Of a stretch of 36,785 nucleotides of DNA, positions 8,494-17,534 are shown one piece after another (position 1 is the first letter of the stretch; each line of letters begins with the position of its first letter). The stretch covers positions 1 to 36,785 of the forward strand of contig JAFGPS010000127.1 in NCBI GenBank assembly GCA_016936075.1. Reading direction: 5' to 3'. Source of the stretch: Sedimentisphaerales bacterium. Lineage in GTDB: Bacteria; Planctomycetota; Phycisphaerae; Sedimentisphaerales; Anaerobacaceae. The notes under the pieces were generated by a model, which worked only from the letters and a program-made list of their open reading frames with translations, was not told the origin of the DNA and searched no databases. The translations under genes and the position numbers were made by a program.

Positions 8494-9696
8494 ATGAAAT
8501 TTAACACATTTACTTTGATTCTGAGTTCTATTTTATTATGCACTTTAATTATTCTATTCGGCTGCGAAGAACAAACAGTCCGTCGAGAAAGACTTAATCC
8601 TGAATGGTTTAATCAGCCTGCCTTTCAGCAAATAAAGTCTTCGCAATATTCTGCTGCTCCTGAGCCACAGAGAAATATAACCCAGAATAATCGGGCTCCA
8701 AAAATCAGATTTAATGCAATGAGCCATGATTTTGGTAAAATTGGCCTCGGTACGATTAACAATATTTGTGAATTTACTTTTACTAATGTGGGAAATGACA
8801 ATCTTATAGTTACAAATGTTAATACTTCTTGTGATTGTACTGTGGTTATGTTGGAGGATGATAAAAAAGAATACGCGCCTGGTGAAAGTGGAAAAATATT
8901 TGCCGGTTACACTGATACTGAGCTTGGTCAGGCCATAAAACATATTTATGTTAGTACTAATGATCCTGAAAATCCCAAAACCGAGCTTGCAATAATTGCC
9001 GAGCTTGTTGCGCCGATTTATTATGAACCCAAAAAAATTACTCTTTCTATGATAGCTGAGAATGGCGATTGTCCGGCAATTAAAATTAGAAGCCTGGATA
9101 ATAAACCGTTTTCTATTACCGGCTTTGAGTCGGATGATAACTTCATCACTGTTAAATATAATCCCAATAAAAAAGCGACCGAGTTTGTATTGGAACCAAA
9201 GGTGGATATGGTGAAACTTAGAGCAACTCCGGAAGGCCGTTACAGAATTAACCTTTCGCACCCGGATTGCAAAGTTGTAAGCGGCTCATATTATACACCT
9301 CCAAGATTTTCGATAAGTCCTCGAAGGATTGTAGTTAAGAATGCTGATCCTTCAAAAACCATTATAAAAACGATTAATATAACGAGTAATTATGGTGAAA
9401 GTTTTGATCTTAATACAACGTTTACAAATCATGGTGTCATGAAAGTTAGCGATAGTCTGAAAACACCTAATGGATACCGGCTTACTGTCGAAATTAATCC
9501 GCCTGCTGCAAAAAATGGCGATAAAATGTTTTCTGAAAATATAAATTTATCTTTGCCTGGCATAAACACTTTTACAGTTCAATGTAATGGATTTTATCCG
9601 GGTGCAGTTGTTACATTAAATGAAGATGATGAAGAGTGCAAGACCTGCGGTCCGGTAAGACTTGATAAGCCAAGCATGAGTAGGCATCCAAGGTAA
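8494..9696 (+). CDS. DUF1573 domain lipoprotein
   Basis: A 400-residue envelope lipoprotein with a signal peptide and lipobox L-F-G-C (acylated Cys24). Residues about 70-170 form a DUF1573 domain, an Ig-like ASPM-SPD-2-Hydin-type fold. It is recognisable by D-F-G-K-I, F-T-F-T-N-V-G, the S-C-D-C-T motif, the Y-A-P-G-E-S-G turn and the strand I-Y-V-S-T-N-D-P. The remaining 230 residues look like further beta-sandwich units but lack a clear signature. DUF1573 proteins are abundant in Planctomycetes and Bacteroidetes and their function is not established. The C-terminus has a C-K-T-C pair. Confidence 0.85.
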   Translation: MKFNTFTLILSSILLCTLIILFGCEEQTVRRERLNPEWFNQPAFQQIKSSQYSAAPEPQRNITQNNRAPKIRFNAMSHDFGKIGLGTINNICEFTFTNVGNDNLIVTNVNTSCDCTVVMLEDDKKEYAPGESGKIFAGYTDTELGQAIKHIYVSTNDPENPKTELAIIAELVAPIYYEPKKITLSMIAENGDCPAIKIRSLDNKPFSITGFESDDNFITVKYNPNKKATEFVLEPKVDMVKLRATPEGRYRINLSHPDCKVVSGSYYTPPRFSISPRRIVVKNADPSKTIIKTINITSNYGESFDLNTTFTNHGVMKVSDSLKTPNGYRLTVEINPPAAKNGDKMFSENINLSLPGINTFTVQCNGFYPGAVVTLNEDDEECKTCGPVRLDKPSMSRHPR

Positions 9697-9907
9697 GAAA
9701 TTGCATGCTTATATGTGCAATGATATCTTGAGTTATTTTATTTCAGCGCAATAATTAATCACTGCAATATATGATAGGGCTCCTGTAGCAAAGTTTTTTC
9801 TTGTAATATTTAAGATAATCAATTATTTTGAAGAAAATCAGGAACTTTTATAGTTGATAGAGTTTCAGGCCATACAGCAAGATTAAATTTTCAGCAGGAG
9901 CAAAACA

Positions 9908-12898
9908 ATGTTCTTAATTACAGCAAGCCTAAAATCAGAAAAAGCCATTTTTACTCAATTTCGCCAAATCTCAAAATTCAAATTTTGGATTTTATTTTTG
10001 CTATTTACCTTAGTTGCACAAACAGCTTTGGGTATCGATTTTGAGTCGAATATTTCCGAGCAAAACAAGTCAGGTGCATTGACTTTAGCCGCAGATGGCA
10101 AAGCGGCTCCTTTATATATCAGCAGTCAGGACTGGCCGGGTGTTATTCGTGCCCTTGGAGACCTGCAAAGCGATATTAAGAAGGTTACAGGTATCGAGCC
10201 AGCAATTTCTAAAGATGCTGTCCCGAGTGCAAAAGAAGTCGTTCTCGTGGGAACTCTTGGAAAAAGTCCGATTATTGACCAGCTTGCAAGTGAAAACAAG
10301 ATTGATGTTTCCGATGTCAAAGGGCAATGGGAAACTTTTATTGTTCAGGTAGTTGAAAATCCGCTCTCTGGAGTGGATCGTGCTCTTGTAATCGCAGGTA
10401 GCGATAAACGCGGCACAATCTACGGAATTTACGACTTGTCAGAAGATATCGGAGTTTCACCGCTGCACTTTTGGGGGGATTCTCTGCCCAAAAAGAAGAA
10501 TTCAGTATATGTTTTGCCCGGAAGAAACAAACAGGGGCCTCCTTCTGTTAAATACAGGGGTATTTTCATTAATGATGAAGCACCTGATTTGAGCAACTGG
10601 GTAAGAGATAATTTTGGAACAGTTCCGCCTTCTGATGATCCTCCAGTTCCGGGTAACGTTACAAATTATAACAGTGAGTTTTATGTAACTGTTTTTGAGA
10701 TGATTTTACGTATGAAGGGTAATTATCTCTGGCCCGCGATGTGGAACAACGCTTTCAATGAAGATGATCCCTTAAATCCGAAACTCGCAGATGAATATGG
10801 CATAGTAATGGGAACATCACACCAGGAGCCAATGATTCGTGCCCAGAAGGAATGGGACAGGCGTTTTAGGAATAGTTGGAATTATTACACACAACCAGAT
10901 GAATTGCAGCAATTCTGGCGTGATGGTATTACAAGAAATAAGGATTATGAAAGTATTCTTACAATTGGTTTACGTGGTGCGAATGATACTGAAATGATTC
11001 GGGGCGGTACCGACGAGGAAAGCATGGCTCTTCTTGAAAAAATCGTAGATGTCCAGAGGGAAATGATTACCGAAGTATACGATAAAGATATTTCAGAAGT
11101 GCCTCAGGCGTGGTGTCTGTATAAAGAAGTACAGGCGTATTACACTAAAGGCCTGCGAGTTCCAGATGATGTAACACTTCTCTGGGCCGAAGATAACTGG
11201 CACAATGTCCGCAGATTACCTACCGAAGCCGAAAGGAAACGTTCCGGCGGCGCTGGAATCTATTACCATTTCGATTACCACGGCGGTCCCCGCGATTACA
11301 TGTGGATAAATACGATTAATTTCCCGCAGGTCTGGGAGCAGATGACACTTGCCAAGGAATACGGTGCCGACAGAATATGGATTGTAAATGTAGGACACTT
11401 GAAACACGTTGTTTTCCCAATGGAGTATTTCCTTAATCTCGGCTGGAACACAAGCCAGTGGACAAATGATAATATAAGAGATTATATTGAAATGTGGGCT
11501 AAGCGTGAATTTGGTTCAGAATTCGCAAAAGATATTGCTGAAATCTATGTGCAATATGCTCGATTCAATTCAAGACGCAAACCTGAATTGCTTGATACTT
11601 CTGTTTACAGTCAGACAAATTACAGGGAAGCGGAAATATTTGTGGAACAGTTTAACGCTCTTGTGGCTAAAGCAGAGGGAATTTATTCCAAGCTGCCTGA
11701 AGAAATGAAAGATGCTTTTTACGACCTGATATTGTTCCCTACGAAAATCTCTGCTAATTATACCGAACTGTATCTTACCGCTGGAAAGAACACCCTTTAT
11801 GCACAACAGGGACGTGCTTTAGCAAATGATTTGGCAGATAAGGTCACGGAATTATTCCAGAACGATGCCGATATGATAGATCATTTCCATAACGAATTTG
11901 CCGATGGAAAATGGAATCATTTCATGGACCAGGTACATATCGGCTATACAAGCTGGAATGCACCAAGACAGAATAGTGCCCCTCGTACCAGAACCGTCAC
12001 TCTCTCAGAAGAAGCGGCTCTCGGTGTTGCGGTAGAAGGCTCCGAACAAGCATGGCCGGGTACAGAAGTACTATCTCTTCCGCAATTCGATATCTTTAAC
12101 AAGCAGAAATTATTTATTGATGTATTCAATAAAGGTCAGAAATCATTCTCATACACCGCTTCGCCAAGCGATGCATGGATAACAGTTAATTCCGCAAAAG
12201 GAACAGTTGAAAAAGAAGAGAGACTCTGGGTTTCTATGGACTGGAGCAAAGTTCCAAAAGGAACTAATCAAGGCACTATAAAGATTGAAGGTGCAGGTGG
12301 AACCGCTACAATCAAAGTTGAAGCTTTCAATCCTATAGAAGTGACACCAGAGACACTTGATGGCTTTGTAGAAGGCCATGGTGTTATTTCAATCGAAGCT
12401 GAACATTACACAAAGAATGTTCCAGCAGGTGACGTTCGCTGGGAAGTAATCGAAGATTACGGCCGGACACTTTCCGGTTTATCCGTTATGCCGATGACCG
12501 CAAAAAGTGTAACACCTCCTCAGAATTCACCTTGCCTCGAATATAAGATGTATATATTCAATCCGGGTGAAGTGAAATTCTATGGAATCGTCGGACCATC
12601 ATTAAACTTTGATCCATCAAGAGGAACGCATATAGCAGTATCAGTTGATGACCAGGAACCTCAAATTATTGAAATTCTGCCTCAGGATTTCAGTGCAGTT
12701 AACGGAAATCGTACATGGGAAAATTCGGTAAGAAATAATTGTTATGTCCTGCAAGCGACACTGAACATTGAAGGTTCAGGTTATCATACTCTGAAAATCT
12801 GGATGGTTGATCCTGGTATTGTTATTCAAAAGCTTATTCTTGACCTTGGCGGCTGGAAGCCAAGCTACCTCGGACCGACTGAAAGCTATCGTAATTGA
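9908..12898 (+). CDS. Glycoside hydrolase family 115 (xylan alpha-glucuronidase)
   Basis: GH115 enzymes remove (4-O-methyl)-glucuronic acid side chains from glucuronoxylan, including internal decorations. The 996-residue protein has a hydrophobic export segment near residues 27-43, preceded by an unusually long charged n-region. A GH115 N-terminal domain follows, then the TIM-barrel core around 200-520 with hallmark stretches such as G-N-Y-L-W-P-A-M-W, M-G-T-S-H-Q-E-P-M and W-A-E-D-N-W. A helical middle and a C-terminal beta-sandwich (about 830-990, starting I-S-I-E-A-E-H-Y) complete the usual architecture, so it looks full length and intact. A good ribosome binding site (AGGAG) supports this ATG. 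Exact substrate is inferred from the family. Confidence 0.93.
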   Translation: MFLITASLKSEKAIFTQFRQISKFKFWILFLLFTLVAQTALGIDFESNISEQNKSGALTLAADGKAAPLYISSQDWPGVIRALGDLQSDIKKVTGIEPAISKDAVPSAKEVVLVGTLGKSPIIDQLASENKIDVSDVKGQWETFIVQVVENPLSGVDRALVIAGSDKRGTIYGIYDLSEDIGVSPLHFWGDSLPKKKNSVYVLPGRNKQGPPSVKYRGIFINDEAPDLSNWVRDNFGTVPPSDDPPVPGNVTNYNSEFYVTVFEMILRMKGNYLWPAMWNNAFNEDDPLNPKLADEYGIVMGTSHQEPMIRAQKEWDRRFRNSWNYYTQPDELQQFWRDGITRNKDYESILTIGLRGANDTEMIRGGTDEESMALLEKIVDVQREMITEVYDKDISEVPQAWCLYKEVQAYYTKGLRVPDDVTLLWAEDNWHNVRRLPTEAERKRSGGAGIYYHFDYHGGPRDYMWINTINFPQVWEQMTLAKEYGADRIWIVNVGHLKHVVFPMEYFLNLGWNTSQWTNDNIRDYIEMWAKREFGSEFAKDIAEIYVQYARFNSRRKPELLDTSVYSQTNYREAEIFVEQFNALVAKAEGIYSKLPEEMKDAFYDLILFPTKISANYTELYLTAGKNTLYAQQGRALANDLADKVTELFQNDADMIDHFHNEFADGKWNHFMDQVHIGYTSWNAPRQNSAPRTRTVTLSEEAALGVAVEGSEQAWPGTEVLSLPQFDIFNKQKLFIDVFNKGQKSFSYTASPSDAWITVNSAKGTVEKEERLWVSMDWSKVPKGTNQGTIKIEGAGGTATIKVEAFNPIEVTPETLDGFVEGHGVISIEAEHYTKNVPAGDVRWEVIEDYGRTLSGLSVMPMTAKSVTPPQNSPCLEYKMYIFNPGEVKFYGIVGPSLNFDPSRGTHIAVSVDDQEPQIIEILPQDFSAVNGNRTWENSVRNNCYVLQATLNIEGSGYHTLKIWMVDPGIVIQKLILDLGGWKPSYLGPTESYRN

Positions 12899-12929
12899 AA
12901 AAAACAAAGAACTAAAGCTAATAGTAGTC

Positions 12930-12988
12930 AGAAGACAGTAGTCAGTAGTAAGTATCTACTGTCTACTGTATTCTGTTTTCTGTCTTCT
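12930..12988. repeat. Imperfect two-tier inverted repeat in a convergent gap
   Basis: The outer arms AGAAGACAG (12930-12938) and CTGTCTTCT (12980-12988) match perfectly. The inner arms 12936-12948 and 12956-12968 pair with one mismatch. Both arms are built from the short units CAGTAG and GTCAGTAG. The structure lies just after the GH115 stop and reaches the msrB/msrA stop, so it may end transcription from both sides, though there is no strong T run. Confidence 0.7.
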
Positions 12989-13973
12989 AATCATCAAATA
13001 TTTTTCTATATGTATGACAGTAGGGCCGTTTGCTGTTTTTGTCATAGTATTGCTGGTGATATTCTTCTGCTGGCCAGAATCTTGTTGCCGCAGTAATTTC
13101 CGTTGCAACTTTTTTACCTTTTCCCAAAAGTATATTAACAAGCTTTGTTGCGGTTTTCTTCTGCTCTTCGTTTAAGTAAAAAATTACTGAACGATACTGA
13201 TGTCCAATGTCTGGACCTTGCCCGTTGACCTGTGAAAAGTCATGTGTCTCGAAAAACAATTTAGCGAGCTTTTCATAACTTGTTTTGTTTGGGTCGTAAA
13301 TAACCTCTACGGATTCAGCGTGACCTGTCGTGCCGGTACAGACCTGCTCATAAGTCGGGTAGGCAACATGGCCGCCTGTATAACCAACGGTGGTCGAGAT
13401 AACACCCGGTTCTTTTTGCATGTGGTATTCTGTTCCCCAGAAACAACCTGAGGCGAATATTGCCTTTTCAGTTCTTACTCTTTCCGCGGCCGGGATGAAA
13501 ATCATTGAAATCGAGTTCACGCAATATCTGGTATTTTTTTGAGTTAATCTTTCTCCAAGAAATACGTGTCCCAGGTGTCCGCCGCAGTTTGTACAGGTTA
13601 TTTCTGTTCGCATTCCATCCGCGTCAAGTGTCCATTTGACTGCTCCTGGAATTTGCTCGTCAAAGCTTGGCCAGCCGCACTCGGATGCGAATTTGTCATC
13701 AGATTCGAAAAGTTCTGCACCGCATCTTCGGCATGTATAAACGCCTTTCTCGAAAAAATTATTATATTCACCGGTAAAAGGTGCTTCAGTTCCTTTATGG
13801 ATTATTACCTGTCTTTCGTCGCGATTTAGTTTTCTATACATTTTTTTATCCTTTTCGGTTTTTTTAGAATTGTCGTTTTCCTTCTGGCTTGCATTTAAAA
13901 ACAATCCACTAATTCCGCCGGTTATGAGGATAACTACAAGTAAACTAACTAATTTTATTTTATCGTTGCTCAT
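12987..13973 (-). CDS. msrAB: Bifunctional methionine sulfoxide reductase, MsrB-MsrA fusion, membrane-anchored
   Basis: Repairs both R- and S-methionine sulfoxide in oxidised proteins. The 328-residue protein starts with a transmembrane or signal-anchor segment (about residues 7-26). An MsrB domain (46-161) follows, with zinc-binding C-x-x-C pairs at 81/84 and 127/130 and the catalytic cysteine at 151 in R-Y-C-V-N-S. The MsrA domain (about 169-328) has its catalytic Cys177 in G-C-F-W-G and G-H-A-E-S-V. The order is B then A, the reverse of the better known PilB-type fusions. The N-terminal anchor suggests action outside the cytoplasm on envelope proteins. The ribosome binding site AAGGAG supports the start. 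Confidence 0.95.
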   Translation of the reverse strand: MSNDKIKLVSLLVVILITGGISGLFLNASQKENDNSKKTEKDKKMYRKLNRDERQVIIHKGTEAPFTGEYNNFFEKGVYTCRRCGAELFESDDKFASECGWPSFDEQIPGAVKWTLDADGMRTEITCTNCGGHLGHVFLGERLTQKNTRYCVNSISMIFIPAAERVRTEKAIFASGCFWGTEYHMQKEPGVISTTVGYTGGHVAYPTYEQVCTGTTGHAESVEVIYDPNKTSYEKLAKLFFETHDFSQVNGQGPDIGHQYRSVIFYLNEEQKKTATKLVNILLGKGKKVATEITAATRFWPAEEYHQQYYDKNSKRPYCHTYRKIFDD

Positions 13974-14086
13974 TTTATCAACTCCTTTTATACAAATAGT
14001 ATAGGTAGTTATTATTTATACTCTTAATTTCAAATATAAGTTCATAAAGATATTTTTAAGGAAATTCCTTCTTTTAATAATTTTTT

Positions 14087-14123
14087 GCGCCCTATTTCCA
14101 TATCCTGAACAGACTTATATAAT
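14087..14123 (+). promoter_or_regulatory. Candidate type-B promoter, module 2
   Basis: TTTTGCGCC (ends 14091) is followed 18 bases later by CAGAC (14110-14114) and TATAAT (14118-14123). The same TTTTGCGCC...GAGAC-ATATATA arrangement precedes the other type-B sigma gene. TATAAT is only 6 bases from the GTG start codon, so the transcript may be leaderless or nearly so. Confidence 0.5.
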
Positions 14124-14129
14124 AGAAGT

Positions 14130-14675
14130 GTGGAAAAGAACGACGAAATAAACCTGGTTCAGGCTGCATCGAAAGGCGACGCCGATAGTTTCAGCAGGCT
14201 ATGTACGCAGTATTATCCTGTTCTGGTTGCTATTGCTTACTCGCAACTTTCTGACAAAGACCTTGCTGAAGACGCTGCTCAGGAAGCTCTTTTCGTAGCT
14301 TTTCGTGACATTTCTAAATTGAAAAATTCTGATTTGTTCGTTAGCTGGCTTACGAGAATATGCCGTAATATTTCGTTTGACATGGCAAAGAAAAGAAAAA
14401 GAGACGAACATATCAGACTTGAAAATTGTGAAATTCGTTCAAAGGAAAAAACACAGGATGATAACTGCGATGAAATTCTCAGGAATATTATTGCGAAATT
14501 GCCTCTGAAATCGAAAGAAGTGGTTTTCCTGAAGTTCTATAACAAATTGAGTTATGAAGAAATTTCAACTGTGTTGGGAATATCCCTGGAAGCTGTTAAT
14601 GGCAGACTAAGAAGAGCTAAAAAGTTAATCGCCAAAGAGTTAAACAGGCAAGATTCTGTTGAGGTGGAACTATGA
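14130..14675 (+). CDS. ECF RNA polymerase sigma factor (type B), module 2
   Basis: A 181-residue ECF sigma factor. Region 2 has Q-L-S-D-K-D-L-A-E-D-A-A-Q-E-A-L-F around residues 47-63 and the promoter-melting segment W-L-T-R-I-C-R-N-I. Region 4 has L-P-L-K-S-K-E-V-V-F-L-K-F and the helix-turn-helix S-Y-E-E-I-S-T-V-L-G-I-S. It aligns over its full length with the sigma at 17609 and differs from the type-A sigmas. It starts at GTG; alignment with the 17609 protein supports this start. The stop overlaps the partner start as ATGA. Confidence 0.92.
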   Translation: MEKNDEINLVQAASKGDADSFSRLCTQYYPVLVAIAYSQLSDKDLAEDAAQEALFVAFRDISKLKNSDLFVSWLTRICRNISFDMAKKRKRDEHIRLENCEIRSKEKTQDDNCDEILRNIIAKLPLKSKEVVFLKFYNKLSYEEISTVLGISLEAVNGRLRRAKKLIAKELNRQDSVEVEL

Positions 14676-15646
14676 AGAGCAAAAAAGATGAGAAATGGCT
14701 GGACGAAAATATTTCGAAAGCTGTTGGTTTCGGCGAAGTTCAATTCGATGCTGAAAAATGGAAAGAGAAATATAACCTCAAAGAATCGATTTCACATGCA
14801 GGAATTGGAAAACATAAATATATATGGAGATATTTTATGAAACATAAAGTTACAAAATACTCAGCAGCAGCAATTATTATACTTGCGTTTCTTTTGGTTT
14901 TATTCAATCCTTTTGGAGGTTCAAAATATGGAGGTGTAGTCCTGGCTGAGGTCGCACAAAAAATGGAAAATATTAAATTATTTGTGTGTAAGGAACATAC
15001 CCTCAATATTGATATAGAAAAAGGCGACGTAACTCTTGAGACGAATGGAATCAAATATCTCAGTACATATGGAGTTATTGATGAGCAATACACAACTGAT
15101 GGTAATCTCGGTTATAGATTTTGTGTTTCGAGAGAGCAGATGAAAATTGTCGGTCTTTTTCCTAAATGGATAAAGGGCTATGTGGAAATTCCCCTGAGTG
15201 AGACTCTGGCTCCTTTGATTGATCGCCTGACTCCTTATGGACTTGTAGAGCACTTCATGACTGTTGAGCATAAAAATCTTGGAAGAAGCAATATTAATGG
15301 TCGCGAGGTTGAAGGATTTGAAGCGATAGACGTTGGACTCTGGCCGATACAAGACACATTTAATATTCTATGTCCTGTAGAGCAAATTACATGGAAGTTG
15401 TGGATTGACGTTAAAAGTTCTTTACCCGTGCAGATTGACTATGAGGTTATCCTGGGGATAGGGCAATTCTCAGGATGGAAGAGACTCAAGATGGAATGCA
15501 AAGCTTATGACTTTGAGTTTTATCAGGAAGTACCGGAAGATATGTTTGTTCCCGATATTCCCGAAGGATATAAACCAATTAATATTATCAAACAAATTAT
15601 TCCCGTAGATACGATTCTAAAATTCTTTAAAAGTCCAAACAATTAA
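14672..15646 (+). CDS. Sigma-linked membrane partner, head B / sensor X
   Basis: A 324-residue putative anti-sigma or signal-sensing partner. The cytosolic head (1-55) begins M-K-S-K-K-D-E-K-W-L and contains F-D-A-E-K-W, shared with the 18148 partner. A single transmembrane helix (about 63-78, preceded by K-Y-S-A-A-A) leads to F-G-G-S-K-Y-G-G-V-V-L-A-E-V and an extracytoplasmic domain of about 230 residues. That domain is clearly homologous to the one in the next module (L-G-R-S-x-I-x-G-R-E-V-x-G-F-E-A-I-D). Unlike the three other tandem partners it stops just before the C-terminal transmembrane helix. An internal GGAGA-N6-ATG lies at residue 56. The anti-sigma role is inferred from gene pairing, not from a recognised domain. 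Confidence 0.7.
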   Translation: MKSKKDEKWLDENISKAVGFGEVQFDAEKWKEKYNLKESISHAGIGKHKYIWRYFMKHKVTKYSAAAIIILAFLLVLFNPFGGSKYGGVVLAEVAQKMENIKLFVCKEHTLNIDIEKGDVTLETNGIKYLSTYGVIDEQYTTDGNLGYRFCVSREQMKIVGLFPKWIKGYVEIPLSETLAPLIDRLTPYGLVEHFMTVEHKNLGRSNINGREVEGFEAIDVGLWPIQDTFNILCPVEQITWKLWIDVKSSLPVQIDYEVILGIGQFSGWKRLKMECKAYDFEFYQEVPEDMFVPDIPEGYKPINIIKQIIPVDTILKFFKSPNN

Positions 15647-15679
15647 AGAATAATTACTATTTTCTAATTCATACTTTCA

Positions 15680-15707
15680 AAGCCCTATGTGCGGATAGGG
15701 CTTTTTT
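15680..15707 (+). terminator. Terminator of module 2 (AAGCCCT family)
   Basis: A perfect 9-bp stem (15680-15688 with 15695-15703), a 6-base loop and a T run. The same AAGCCCT / AGGGCTT stem ends modules 3 and 4. Confidence 0.92.
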
Positions 15708-15785
15708 AAAAATACAAATAAATATGGCCTATACAAAGCCTTCGTGTAAATATATAAGAAGCCAGTCTGGAATATCTAAATAATT

Positions 15786-15833
15786 TAGACTAAAATGAGT
15801 GGTTCAATTGTCTTGAATATAGTTGAACGTTCA
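15786..15833 (+). promoter_or_regulatory. Candidate type-A promoter box and palindrome, module 3
   Basis: TAGACTAAAATG (15786-15797) is identical to 19350-19361 before the other tandem type-A sigma gene. Downstream, TGAACGTTCA (15824-15833) is a perfect palindrome sharing GAACGTTC with the module 4 leader. Confidence 0.5.
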
Positions 15834-15861
15834 GCATCGATAAAGTGCAGAAAGGACCAAA

Positions 15862-16383
15862 TTGAAAGATAGACGTCTTGTATATCGCTTGTCACATTCG
15901 GATCCTGATGCATTGCGTCAAATATATAATCGGTACAAAAATGACATGTTCACTGTGGCTATAGCTCTTCTGTCCGATCCGCATATGGCGGAAGATTGTA
16001 TACACGACGTATTCGTCCACTTTGCCGAAGCTCCGACAGACATGCGTGCAAAACGCAATCTCAGGGGATACCTGATGCGATGTGTTGCGAACAGGGCTAA
16101 GAACCTGATCAAACGGCATCAGATAGAATCTGATTGTCAGAAAGATGAGCAGGATTATACAAGCGAAAAGGATTGTACGGAAGGCAGAATTATAGTTTCG
16201 GAAGAATCGATGCGAATCTTTGAGGCAATGCAAAAAATATCCGCTGAGCAACGCGAAGTGGTCAGTCTGCATATACATGGGCGAATGAAGTTCCGTGATA
16301 TTGCACAACAATTAGATGTCTCAATTAATACTGTACAGAGTCGTTATCGTTATGGTATCGAGAAACTCAAGACACTTTTATAA
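15862..16383 (+). CDS. ECF RNA polymerase sigma factor (type A), module 3
   Basis: A 173-residue ECF sigma factor. Region 2 includes L-L-S-D-P-H-M-A-E-D-C-I-H-D-V-F. Region 4 includes S-A-E-Q-R-E-V-V-S-L-H-I-H and the helix-turn-helix F-R-D-I-A-Q-Q-L-D-V-S-I-N-T-V-Q-S, ending in Y-R-Y-G-I-E-K-L like the sigmas of modules 1 and 5. The start is a TTG, with AAAGGA as ribosome binding site 6 bases upstream. No ATG fits without losing region 2. The partner gene begins 12 bases after the stop, without the ATGA overlap seen elsewhere, and has its own ribosome binding site (AAGGA). Confidence 0.9.
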   Translation: MKDRRLVYRLSHSDPDALRQIYNRYKNDMFTVAIALLSDPHMAEDCIHDVFVHFAEAPTDMRAKRNLRGYLMRCVANRAKNLIKRHQIESDCQKDEQDYTSEKDCTEGRIIVSEESMRIFEAMQKISAEQREVVSLHIHGRMKFRDIAQQLDVSINTVQSRYRYGIEKLKTLL

Positions 16384-16395
16384 GGAATAGGATAT

Positions 16396-17430
16396 ATGAA
16401 GTCCTTTAGAAAGATAGAAAAGATTGTTGGGAATGCACATGCTATGTCCGGACAAGCCGCTGACAAACGCATATTGACCGATGCCAAAGTCGCTTTAATC
16501 AATTCCTCACATAACCAACCACAGGCCAAGCGGCCTGCTAAAAACCTATGGAGATTTATCATGGAAAGTAAAGTTACAAAATATTCAGCCGCGGCGGCAG
16601 TTGCACTTGCGTTTGTGTTGGTTTTATCAAATCCCTTTGGAGGCTCTCAATACGGAGGTGTAGTTCTTGCAGATGTTGTGCAGAAAATGGAAAATATACA
16701 GACGATTGTGCACAAAGAACATCGTTACTATTATGAGCTGGGGAAAGAGGAACCATTTCTAAAAGCAGATGTCATTAAACATTGCTCTCAGAATCTTGGA
16801 GTTGTAGAGGAGCAATATACAACCGAAGGTGAACTAATGTATCGGGTTTACGTTTTAGGAAAATCAAGTAATTTTGTTGCACTTCTGCCGGAAACAAAGA
16901 AGTACTTTAAAATGCCATTACGTGACAGTATGTCTCAGGTGATCGAGCGTTTGACGCCTCAAGGGCTCTTGGAGCACTTTATGGAGATAGACCACAAGGA
17001 ACTTGGTAGAAGTAAAATAGATGGTCGCGAAGTGGATGGATTTGAGGCCATAGACACAGAATTCTGGCCAATACCTAACGAATTCAGCTTTCTATTCCCG
17101 GTCAAGCAGATTACTTGGCGATTTTGGATTGATGTTGAAAATTTGTTACCGGTAAAAGTGGAATACGAGGTCATTACAGATAAAGGATTACTTACTGGAA
17201 TGAAGGCACTAAAGATTGTTTGTAAAGCTTATGCTTTGGAGTATTATCAGGAATCAGACGAGAAATTATTTAAGCCAGATATTCCAGATGACTATATCGA
17301 ATTTAAAGTTACAGATTTAATTCCGACAGAAGCGAAAGCCGGTATTGTAGGTTTAGGCATCCTGCCTGCAGGTATTATTATCTGGAGAAAACGAAGAAAG
17401 AATAAAATCATTCAAAACGTTAAAAGTTGA
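16396..17430 (+). CDS. Sigma-linked membrane partner, head A / sensor X
   Basis: A 344-residue putative membrane regulator of the sigma just upstream. The cytosolic head (1-55) has no clear relation to the type-B heads and begins M-K-S-F-R-K-I-E-K-I. The junction L-W-R-F-I-M and first transmembrane helix follow at about 60-80. The extracytoplasmic domain is a close relative of that of module 2, sharing E-E-Q-Y-T-T-type and L-G-R-S-K-I-D-G-R-E-V stretches. The C-terminus has a second hydrophobic helix (about 313-328) followed by W-R-K-R-R-K-N-K, so both ends should be cytosolic. An internal GGAGA-N6-ATG lies at residue 56. Confidence 0.7.
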   Translation: MKSFRKIEKIVGNAHAMSGQAADKRILTDAKVALINSSHNQPQAKRPAKNLWRFIMESKVTKYSAAAAVALAFVLVLSNPFGGSQYGGVVLADVVQKMENIQTIVHKEHRYYYELGKEEPFLKADVIKHCSQNLGVVEEQYTTEGELMYRVYVLGKSSNFVALLPETKKYFKMPLRDSMSQVIERLTPQGLLEHFMEIDHKELGRSKIDGREVDGFEAIDTEFWPIPNEFSFLFPVKQITWRFWIDVENLLPVKVEYEVITDKGLLTGMKALKIVCKAYALEYYQESDEKLFKPDIPDDYIEFKVTDLIPTEAKAGIVGLGILPAGIIIWRKRRKNKIIQNVKS

Positions 17431-17453
17431 TACCATTCCAATACTTGATATCA

Positions 17454-17486
17454 AAGCCCTTTCCACTGATAGGGCTTATTTTTATA
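17454..17486 (+). terminator. Terminator of module 3 (AAGCCCT family)
   Basis: A 7-bp stem AAGCCCT / AGGGCTT (17454-17460 with 17471-17477), a 10-base loop, then ATTTTTAT. Confidence 0.88.
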
Positions 17487-17534
17487 TTAAAATCCAGATT
17501 TTCAGACCATATTTTTTCATTTTTAATAGATTTT

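Noticed and set aside
8554..9261. Long open frame (235 codons) on the minus strand opposite the DUF1573 gene
   Set aside because: Basic, Ile/Arg/Ser-rich low-quality translation with no ribosome binding site; a shadow of the lipoprotein gene, which has a clear lipobox and domain.
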